Shown in pieces: positions 1-6,126 of a stretch of 6,450 nucleotides of DNA (the first letter of the stretch is position 1; each line of letters begins with the position of its first letter). Position numbers and translations under genes: made by a program. The notes beneath the pieces were generated by a model. The model did no database searches and was not told the DNA's origin. It saw only the letters and a program-made list of their open reading frames with translations. Source of the stretch: Phycisphaerales bacterium (GTDB lineage Bacteria; Planctomycetota; Phycisphaerae; UBA1845; Fen-1342); assembly GCA_022839625.1 (NCBI GenBank), contig JALHJL010000094.1, positions 1-6,450 of the forward strand. The letters are read 5' to 3'.

Positions 1-62
1 ACCGGAGGTTCGCGCAGAGTCGGCTCTAATCGCCCGTCAGCACTGCCGGGGTAGACCCCGCT
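1..62 (+). promoter_or_regulatory. Left flank of the array, probable leader end
   Basis: This stretch contains no copy or recognisable remnant of the repeat. A preceding repeat should have ended inside it if the array continued leftward, because spacers never exceed 42 bp, so the array ends at 63. The repeat orientation (3' end ATTGAGAC, the usual 5' tag of mature crRNAs) puts transcription left to right, so this should be the repeat-proximal end of the leader. The first repeat is intact, which suits a leader side better than a decayed trailer side. Against this, the flank is G+C rich while many leaders are A+T rich, and no clear promoter is visible in 62 bp. A small hairpin (CGGGG, loop TAGA, CCCCG) lies at 47-60, two bases before the first repeat. 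It could be a leader-end structure or the end of a terminator. Confidence 0.45.
47..60. repeat. Small hairpin abutting the first repeat
   Basis: CGGGG and CCCCG form a perfect 5-bp inverted repeat around a TAGA loop, ending two bases before the first CRISPR repeat. There is no T-run after it, so it is not a standard intrinsic terminator. Palindromes near a leader-repeat junction can matter for spacer integration, but nothing here proves a role. Confidence 0.4.
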
Positions 63-99
63 AACGGAATAGATGACCTGATGAATAAGGGATTGAGAC
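63..99 (+). repeat. First CRISPR repeat (probable leader-proximal copy)
   Basis: This is a complete, unmutated repeat directly after the flank. By repeat orientation it is the copy at which new spacers would be inserted. Terminal repeats on the trailer side are often degenerate. This one is not, which gives mild support for a leader on the left. Confidence 0.85.
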
Positions 100-139
100 T
101 CCTCTGGGCTCATCTTGCTTACTGCCGAAACGGCAGTAC
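100..139 (+). other. Spacer 1, contains an 8-bp hairpin
   Basis: This is the leader-proximal, presumably newest, spacer. TACTGCCG and CGGCAGTA (120-138) form a perfect 8-bp stem with an AAA loop, so the target transcript would form a stable stem-loop here. The reverse complement also reads as a coding fragment (TAVSAVSKMSPE), but the source is unknown. Confidence 0.6.
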
Positions 140-176
140 AACGGAATAGATGACCTGATGAATAAGGGATTGAGAC

Positions 177-216
177 ACTTGTGATTCTCATTGAGAACTA
201 CCATCGCCTTCTTCAT
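177..216 (+). other. Spacer 2, target peptide MKKAMVVLNENHK
   Basis: The reverse complement begins with ATG and reads MKKAMVVLNENHK. Spacer 6 (479-518) overlaps the same site by 27 nt with one difference, reading MVVLNENHKLFPE. The difference is AAT against AAC for Asn, a silent change. This supports a real coding target on that strand, sampled from two variants. The protein is not recognised. Confidence 0.65.
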
Positions 217-478
217 AACGGAATAGATGACCTGATGAATAAGGGATTGAGACAGGGGCAAAATGGCTGACGCAAAATACATCAACGCCCCCAACGGAAT
301 AGATGACCTGATGAATAAGGGATTGAGACTTCCGGACGGCCTTCGCCCATCTAGTGAATTTTTGAAACGGAATAGATGACCTGATGAATAAGGGATTGAG
401 ACTCCGATCAACACCGAGCCGGTCGCCGCGTCCAGATAGACAACGGAATAGATGACCTGATGAATAAGGGATTGAGAC

Positions 479-518
479 TGTTCAGGGAACAACTTGTGAT
501 TCTCGTTGAGAACTACCA
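479..518 (+). other. Spacer 6, second spacer on the MVVLNENHK site
   Basis: Its reverse complement reads MVVLNENHKLFPE and extends the target of spacer 2 downstream. The two were acquired independently, because the spacer ends differ and a silent substitution separates them. Confidence 0.65.
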
Positions 519-862
519 AACGGAATAGATGACCTGATGAATAAGGGATTGAGACTAAGAAAAGTCCTGCCTCTGATTAGCATAGTTGGCCTCAACGGAA
601 TAGATGACCTGATGAATAAGGGATTGAGACTTTCTCCTCATTTGAAATATTTTAGGTTAGCTGGAATAAAAACGGAATAGATGACCTGATGAATAAGGGA
701 TTGAGACTAGACTCTTGCATTGTCTGTAACTATTGCATTGCCATAGAAACGGAATAGATGACCTGATGAATAAGGGATTGAGACAATGCCCACAGCATGG
801 GCCGCTCCTCGTCCCTGGCGTTGGCAACGGAATAGATGACCTGATGAATAAGGGATTGAGAC

Positions 863-902
863 CTTGACCATCAGCGCTGGGATCGGTGATGCAAAAACTA
901 TA
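863..902 (+). other. Spacer 11, target YSFCITDPSADGQ
   Basis: It shares 28 identical bases with spacer 13 (1016-1054), offset by about 11-12 nt. Together they read MLPYSFCITDPSADGQ on the reverse strand. They are overlapping acquisitions from one site. The product is not recognised. Confidence 0.65.
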
Positions 903-1015
903 AACGGAATAGATGACCTGATGAATAAGGGATTGAGACACGTATCCTTGAATGTTTAAGCCCTTTCGTACTTTACAAAACGGAATAGATGACCTGATGA
1001 ATAAGGGATTGAGAC

Positions 1016-1054
1016 CGCTGGGATCGGTGATGCAAAAACTATATGGCAGCATCC
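1016..1054 (+). other. Spacer 13, overlaps the spacer 11 target
   Basis: The first 28 bases equal the last 28 of spacer 11. The reverse complement adds the upstream residues MLP, with an ATG near its start, giving a candidate N-terminus MLPYSFCITDPS. Confidence 0.6.
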
Positions 1055-1467
1055 AACGGAATAGATGACCTGATGAATAAGGGATTGAGACCCCCAAAGC
1101 TTTCGCACGCTCTTTGAGCTCGAGGATAAAAACGGAATAGATGACCTGATGAATAAGGGATTGAGACTGCTCATCATAAAGAATGGATTGGCACGTATTA
1201 CATCGAACGGAATAGATGACCTGATGAATAAGGGATTGAGACCTTCCCATTCATTCCCTGATCATCCTGCAGCCGCATAAACGGAATAGATGACCTGATG
1301 AATAAGGGATTGAGACGACGACGACATCGCCGTACTTTTTTATTGCTTCCGCAAAACGGAATAGATGACCTGATGAATAAGGGATTGAGACAGACAGACC
1401 ATTAGCCCGGAGGTAACCTAAAGCTGAGCTAACGGAATAGATGACCTGATGAATAAGGGATTGAGAC

Positions 1468-1582
1468 TCGGCTTCCTCCTGATCAATTCTCTTTCCCTGG
1501 GCATAACGGAATAGATGACCTGATGAATAAGGGATTGAGACTCTCTGGGCATCGAGCCCAGAGCCAGGGAGTTGAGATTCAA
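1468..1582 (+). other. Spacers 19 and 20, chain C around MPRERE
   Basis: Spacer 19 (1468-1504) reads, reversed, MPRERELIRRKP starting exactly at ATG. Spacer 20 (1542-1582) reads LNLNSLALGSMPR and so lies just upstream. Spacer 20 contains an 8-bp perfect hairpin (1543-1563), CTCTGGGC and GCCCAGAG with a 5-nt loop that holds two bases of the ATG. Sister spacers at 5258-5295 (MPRAKEMTRRRPK) and 5333-5369 (MPRDKEMIKRR) give variants. A repeat separates the two spacers here, so the join is inferred from overlap with relatives. Confidence 0.7.
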
Positions 1583-1619
1583 AACGGAATAGATGACCTG
1601 ATGAATAAGGGATTGAGAC

Positions 1620-1654
1620 TCATCCTGCAGCTTCATTGCAGCTGCAAGAGCCAG
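1620..1654 (+). other. Spacer 21, chain A segment LALAAAMKLQD with hairpin
   Basis: Reversed, it reads LALAAAMKLQD. Relatives at 3661-3701 and 5407-5445 read LAAAMRLQDDH. The ATG sits inside a stem-loop in all of them. In this spacer the stem has a T-A pair where the relatives have C-G, with Lys replacing Arg, so pairing and basic charge are both kept. Confidence 0.75.
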
Positions 1655-1769
1655 AACGGAATAGATGACCTGATGAATAAGGGATTGAGACTTCCCGCGC
1701 CAGGCCGTGTGATCCCCCAGAGGTTATGCCTTAACGGAATAGATGACCTGATGAATAAGGGATTGAGAC

Positions 1770-1807
1770 GGATGATCTCCGCCCGATAGTTCCGGGCGGT
1801 GATCCCC
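1770..1807 (+). other. Spacer 23, chain A segment GITARNYRAEII
   Basis: It shares 31 bases with 4576-4616 with a single mismatch, which changes Asp to Tyr in the hairpin loop. The stem (CCGCCCG with CGGGCGG) is unchanged. Confidence 0.75.
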
Positions 1808-2368
1808 AACGGAATAGATGACCTGATGAATAAGGGATTGAGACCCGCCCGAATCTCCCCACTGTCAAAAAAAGGCTGAAGAAACGGAATAGATGACCTG
1901 ATGAATAAGGGATTGAGACCTTGGCCACGAGCAGTCGTTTATTGTTTTTGTATTCCTTTAACGGAATAGATGACCTGATGAATAAGGGATTGAGACCCAT
2001 AAGCCTGTAACATGAAATCAATATACTGGTTAAACGGAATAGATGACCTGATGAATAAGGGATTGAGACCCGCCCGATCCGGGGGGCAAATCCTCAAGCA
2101 GAAGGATAACGGAATAGATGACCTGATGAATAAGGGATTGAGACGAGAAGGCCTATTTCTTAGGCCTCCTCCTGATCAATAACGGAATAGATGACCTGAT
2201 GAATAAGGGATTGAGACTTCTTCATCAGTTCTTTGCTTGCTATAGGTGTTGCGCTCATGAACGGAATAGATGACCTGATGAATAAGGGATTGAGACGGCA
2301 GAATCGCCTCAGGTTGAAATTCTCGTCTATCAACGGAATAGATGACCTGATGAATAAGGGATTGAGAC

Positions 2369-2406
2369 GTTAAGAAGCGGGCTTCCTCAATAGCCCGCTT
2401 GCCGTC
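2369..2406 (+). other. Spacer 31, chain A end DGKRAIEEARFL with 9-bp hairpin
   Basis: Reversed, it reads DGKRAIEEARFL and extends the MRLQDDKGLNGKRA segment given by 5710-5750. AAGCGGGCT (2375-2383) pairs perfectly with AGCCCGCTT (2392-2400) around an 8-nt loop. No T-run follows, so this is a coding hairpin rather than a terminator. Confidence 0.7.
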
Positions 2407-2752
2407 AACGGAATAGATGACCTGATGAATAAGGGATTGAGACTTCGGCCTTCTCCCCCTGATCAGGAGCTTAGGCCTTTTTAACGGAATAGATGACCTG
2501 ATGAATAAGGGATTGAGACTTCGGGGGGAGATCCTCTAGAAGCATAATCTCCGCCCGAAACGGAATAGATGACCTGATGAATAAGGGATTGAGACGGGAG
2601 AATCTTTGCCCGCCGCAAAGCGGGCAGCGATCCTCCCAACGGAATAGATGACCTGATGAATAAGGGATTGAGACCTGAGAGCCCATGGTTAGGGCTCCCG
2701 GTTATAAGGGTAAAAAACGGAATAGATGACCTGATGAATAAGGGATTGAGAC

Positions 2753-2789
2753 AGGGGGAGAAGTCTTCGGCCTTCTCCCCCTGATCAAG
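2753..2789 (+). other. Spacer 36, 11-bp hairpin after the chain C stop
   Basis: AGGGGGAGAAG and CTTCTCCCCCT (2753-2782) form a perfect 11-bp stem with an 8-nt loop. By overlap with spacers 4270-4307 and 2444-2482, it lies just downstream of the PKKA-stop end of chain C in the target. It could be a 3' structure or terminator-like element of the target. Confidence 0.6.
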
Positions 2790-2826
2790 AACGGAATAGA
2801 TGACCTGATGAATAAGGGATTGAGAC

Positions 2827-2865
2827 TAAGGTTCAGGAGATGGGTAATTTTCCCATCTCCGGTAA
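2827..2865 (+). other. Spacer 37, chain C segment GDGKITHLLNL with hairpin
   Basis: Reversed, it reads GDGKITHLLNL and forms a 9-bp stem (GGAGATGGG with CCCATCTCC). Spacer 51 (3889-3929) reads DAKLTHLLNLNSL. There one G-C stem pair is replaced by C-G, so the helix is conserved through a double change. Confidence 0.75.
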
Positions 2866-3050
2866 AACGGAATAGATGACCTGATGAATAAGGGATTGAG
2901 ACTTCTCGTCTATCGGATGGAGGGTGTAGCCCTCATCCGTAACGGAATAGATGACCTGATGAATAAGGGATTGAGACGCCCAGAGCCGGCCGGGATTTCC
3001 ATCCCAGCCAAGGAACGGAATAGATGACCTGATGAATAAGGGATTGAGAC

Positions 3051-3163
3051 TCCGCTTCCCGGCTTGATGATCCGGAAAGCAGATTTAACGGAATAGATGA
3101 CCTGATGAATAAGGGATTGAGACCCGCTTCCCGGCTTGATGATCCGGAAAGCAGATTTAATGA
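3051..3163 (+). other. Spacers 40 and 41, adjacent near-duplicates
   Basis: Spacer 40 (3051-3086) and spacer 41 (3124-3163) share 35 identical bases. They differ by one extra base at the left end of spacer 40 and five extra bases at the right end of spacer 41. Reversed, both read IKSAFRIIKPGSG, a chain A variant. Different ends show two separate acquisitions or shifted trimming, not a simple repeat-spacer unit duplication. Confidence 0.85.
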
Positions 3164-3353
3164 AACGGAATAGATGACCTGATGAATAAGGGATTGAGAC
3201 CTTAGGCCTTCTTAGGCCTCCTCCTGATCATCTCCTTATCAACGGAATAGATGACCTGATGAATAAGGGATTGAGACGCAGAAAGCGCCGGCCGTAAGTG
3301 GCCCGAGCGCTTTCCGAACGGAATAGATGACCTGATGAATAAGGGATTGAGAC

Positions 3354-3394
3354 AGAGGATCTCGGCTCGGTTGTTCCGAGCCGTGATCCCTCGA
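3354..3394 (+). other. Spacer 44, chain A segment RGITARNNRAEIL
   Basis: The reversed hairpin GGCTCGG with CCGAGCC compares with GCCCGG-type stems in 4576-4616 (GITARNDRAEILL). Two base pairs change on both sides (G-C to C-G and T-A to C-G), and the codon changes in the stem are silent (ACG/ACC, GCT/GCC, CGA/CGG, GCC/GCG). This is the clearest sign that both RNA fold and protein are conserved. Confidence 0.8.
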
Positions 3395-3660
3395 AACGGA
3401 ATAGATGACCTGATGAATAAGGGATTGAGACATCTCTAGTCGCAGTGCCTGCAAAATTTCTGCAGCCAGAACGGAATAGATGACCTGATGAATAAGGGAT
3501 TGAGACGGGTGTTGCGCTCATCTCGTATCCTTTCTTCCCGGGAAGGAACGGAATAGATGACCTGATGAATAAGGGATTGAGACCGGCGCGCCCTTCTTCA
3601 TCAGGGCCTTCGATAGTTCTGGCAACGGAATAGATGACCTGATGAATAAGGGATTGAGAC

Positions 3661-3701
3661 CCAGCCATGATCATCTTGCAGCCGCATAGCGGCCGCAAGA
3701 G
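3661..3701 (+). other. Spacer 48, chain A segment LAAAMRLQDDHGW
   Basis: Thirty-five bases are identical to spacer 71 (5407-5445). Spacer 48 extends 6 nt on the left and spacer 71 extends 4 nt on the right. A 10-bp stem with one wobble surrounds the ATG (TTGCGGCCGC, loop TAT, GCGGCTGCAA on the target strand). Confidence 0.8.
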
Positions 3702-3738
3702 AACGGAATAGATGACCTGATGAATAAGGGATTGAGAC

Positions 3739-3774
3739 CGCAGAAAGCGCCGGCCGTAAGTGGCCCGCGCGCTT
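3739..3774 (+). other. Spacer 49, nearly identical to spacer 80
   Basis: Spacer 49 is spacer 80 (6092-6126) plus one C at the left; the other 35 bases match exactly. Reversed, both read SARATYGRRFLR of chain B. Spacer 43 (3278-3316) covers the same site with one substitution. Confidence 0.85.
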
Positions 3775-3811
3775 AACGGAATAGATGACCTGATGAATAA
3801 GGGATTGAGAC

Positions 3812-4005
3812 TTTTGATCCGCATAAAAGGTCCTTTCTGGGAGCCCATGGTAACGGAATAGATGACCTGATGAATAAGGGATTGAGACCCAAGGAATTTA
3901 AATTCAGGAGATGCGTTAATTTCGCATCTAACGGAATAGATGACCTGATGAATAAGGGATTGAGACGCTTTCCGCGGTCGGTTTAAATCGTTTTTTGATC
4001 CGCAT
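3812..4005 (+). other. Spacers 50 and 52, chain B N-terminus
   Basis: Spacer 50 (3812-3851) reads, reversed, TMGSQKGPFMRIK. Spacer 52 (3967-4005) reads MRIKKRFKPTAES, overlapping by the bases for MRIK. With 5558-5596 (YKATAESARATY) this gives MGSQKGPFMRIKKRFK, then PTAESARATYGRRFLR. It is a short, strongly basic protein start and is not recognised. Spacer 51 between them belongs to chain C. Confidence 0.7.
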
Positions 4006-4042
4006 AACGGAATAGATGACCTGATGAATAAGGGATTGAGAC

Positions 4043-4082
4043 TTTGATAAATCCGCCGCCCGATCCGGGCGGCAGATCTCAC
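4043..4082 (+). other. Spacer 53, chain A segment DLPPGSGGGFIK, one base short
   Basis: Reversed, it reads DLPPGSGGGFIK, joining LLLEDLPPGSG (2070-2107) to IKPRFRLTKPG (6164-6199). Relative to its siblings it lacks one base before the Asp codon, which places TGA in frame there. This could be a broken target variant or an acquisition error. The ccgcccgatccgggcgg stem is intact. Confidence 0.65.
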
Positions 4083-4344
4083 AACGGAATAGATGACCTG
4101 ATGAATAAGGGATTGAGACCCGTGATCCCTCGAAGGGTAGCTCCCTTGGGAGCTCCCTTAACGGAATAGATGACCTGATGAATAAGGGATTGAGACCAAT
4201 AGCTCCAGTCCCGCTGCCAGGCTTAGTAAGCCAACGGAATAGATGACCTGATGAATAAGGGATTGAGACCCCTGATCAGGAGCTTAGGCCTTTTTCGGCC
4301 TTCTCCTAACGGAATAGATGACCTGATGAATAAGGGATTGAGAC

Positions 4345-4382
4345 CATAAAAATTTTCCTCCTTAGAAGTTAAGGTTGGGGTT
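4345..4382 (+). other. Spacer 57, covers a stop / ribosome site / start junction
   Basis: The reverse complement contains TAAGGAGG, then nine bases, then ATG at its end (ATG at 4347-4345, AAGGAGG at 4363-4357). This looks like the end of one gene, a Shine-Dalgarno site and the start of the next. It fixes the coding orientation of a target independently: the crRNA would be antisense to the mRNA. Confidence 0.65.
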
Positions 4383-4806
4383 AACGGAATAGATGACCTG
4401 ATGAATAAGGGATTGAGACTCCGATTGAAAAATCGGGGAGAATCGCTGTTCCCCGCAGAGAACGGAATAGATGACCTGATGAATAAGGGATTGAGACTGG
4501 GAGCTCCCTTTCGCATTAGTTCTCTGCTTTCTGCGGGCAACGGAATAGATGACCTGATGAATAAGGGATTGAGACGCAAGAGGATCTCCGCCCGATCGTT
4601 CCGGGCGGTGATCCCCAACGGAATAGATGACCTGATGAATAAGGGATTGAGACTTGAAAGAGCCCAGCGCGGGAGCGGGATCGTCGGGATAACGGAATAG
4701 ATGACCTGATGAATAAGGGATTGAGACTGCAGCTTCATTGCAGCTGCAAGAGCAAAAGAGCCCAATCCGAACGGAATAGATGACCTGATGAATAAGGGAT
4801 TGAGAC

Positions 4807-4998
4807 TCGAAGGGTAGCTCCCTTGGGAGCTCCCTGTCGCATCAGTTAACGGAATAGATGACCTGATGAATAAGGGATTGAGACCAGGCAGAAATTCCCA
4901 TCAATCGGATGAAGGGTCTCCCAACGGAATAGATGACCTGATGAATAAGGGATTGAGACCCCCCGAAGGGTAGCGCCTTTCGGCGCTCCCTGTCGCAT
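4807..4998 (+). other. Spacers 63 and 65, chain A hairpin variants
   Basis: Spacer 63 (4807-4847) reads ELMRQGAPKGATLR and spacer 65 (4960-4998) reads MRQGAPKGATLRG. Codons differ silently (GCT/GCG, CCC/CCG, AAG/AAA, GGA/GGC). The stem AGCTCC/GGAGCT in one becomes AGCGCC/GGCGCT in the other, a T-A to G-C compensatory change, with loops CAAG and GAAA. Confidence 0.8.
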
Positions 4999-6091
4999 AA
5001 CGGAATAGATGACCTGATGAATAAGGGATTGAGACCTTGCTCGATCCGCCGTGAATCGAGCTTGATTCCAGTAACGGAATAGATGACCTGATGAATAAGG
5101 GATTGAGACTCGTCTATCGGATAGAGGGTGTCGCCCTCATCCGATAACGGAATAGATGACCTGATGAATAAGGGATTGAGACGGGTGTTGCGCTCATGCC
5201 TATTCCTTTCTTCCCGGGAAAACGGAATAGATGACCTGATGAATAAGGGATTGAGACTTAGGCCTCCTCCGGGTCATCTCCTTGGCCCTGGGCATAACGG
5301 AATAGATGACCTGATGAATAAGGGATTGAGACCCTTCTCTTGATCATCTCCTTATCCCTGGGCATATCGAACGGAATAGATGACCTGATGAATAAGGGAT
5401 TGAGACATGATCATCTTGCAGCCGCATAGCGGCCGCAAGAGCAATAACGGAATAGATGACCTGATGAATAAGGGATTGAGACTGCGGCTGCAAGAGCCAA
5501 GGATCCATGTCCGCTTCCCGAACGGAATAGATGACCTGATGAATAAGGGATTGAGACCCGTAAGTGGCCCGCGCGCTTTCTGCGGTCGCTTTGTAGAACG
5601 GAATAGATGACCTGATGAATAAGGGATTGAGACTTTCTTCCCGGGAAGGCTGTAGTCGGTTCCGGCCGGGTCAACGGAATAGATGACCTGATGAATAAGG
5701 GATTGAGACGCGCGCTTTCCGTTCAAGCCTTTGTCATCTTGCAGCCGCATAACGGAATAGATGACCTGATGAATAAGGGATTGAGACGGCCGGCGCTTTC
5801 TGCGGACCGCGCAGAGCCTTGGCTGGGAACGGAATAGATGACCTGATGAATAAGGGATTGAGACCCTCATCAGTTCTCTGCTTTCTGCGGGCGTAGCACT
5901 CAAACGGAATAGATGACCTGATGAATAAGGGATTGAGACTCCATGTCCGCTTCCCGGATGAATAATCCGGAAAGCAGAAACGGAATAGATGACCTGATGA
6001 ATAAGGGATTGAGACTTCTGGCGTAACACTCATCTCGTATCCTTTCTTCCCGGGAACGGAATAGATGACCTGATGAATAAGGGATTGAGAC

Positions 6092-6126
6092 GCAGAAAGC
6101 GCCGGCCGTAAGTGGCCCGCGCGCTT
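6092..6126 (+). other. Spacer 80, repeat acquisition of the spacer 49 target
   Basis: It is 35 bp and identical to spacer 49 except for the missing first base. Thirty other spacers lie between them. Different ends argue for a second acquisition from the same site. Confidence 0.85.

Larger units (their letters stand above)
100..1205 (+). other. Spacers 1-15: diverse targets
   Basis: None of these 15 spacers belongs to the group that dominates the rest of the array. Reverse complements read as short coding fragments, for example VYLDAATGSVLIG (403-441), EANYANQRQDF (556-593), YGNAIVTDNARV (708-747, like a hexapeptide-repeat strand) and RCNTCQSILYDE (1168-1205, a CxxC pair as in zinc ribbons). 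An open frame in a 39-nt piece is common by chance, so single fragments are weak evidence. Two targets are hit twice: MKKAMVVLNENHK and MLPYSFCITDPSADGQ. On the inferred orientation these are the most recent acquisitions. Confidence 0.7.

Noticed and set aside
63..99. CTGATGA in the repeat resembles the hammerhead ribozyme core
   Set aside because: The GAAA box, flanking stems and cleavage site are missing. The same seven bases in each copy reflect repeat identity only.
1168..1205. Zinc-ribbon-like CNTC in this spacer, and CPLCGG in 2596-2637, as domain hits
   Set aside because: Twelve or fourteen residues are too few. In 2596-2637 another frame aligns with the GITARN hairpin group.
2218..2259. 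CTGATGA on the reverse strand of this spacer and of 5865-5902, as a hammerhead trace in the target
   Set aside because: The bases encode the conserved ELM of KELMKK/RELMR. Siblings have CTAATGC or CTGATGC there and no GAAA core is placed correctly.
2369..2406. Stem-loops in spacers as rho-independent terminators inside the array
   Set aside because: They lack T-runs, and a transcribed array of this length would not tolerate many terminators. They are better explained as target hairpins.
4345..4382. Shine-Dalgarno and ATG on the minus strand as a real gene start in this locus
   Set aside because: The motif lies within one spacer and runs straight into a repeat, so it belongs to the target, not to a gene here.
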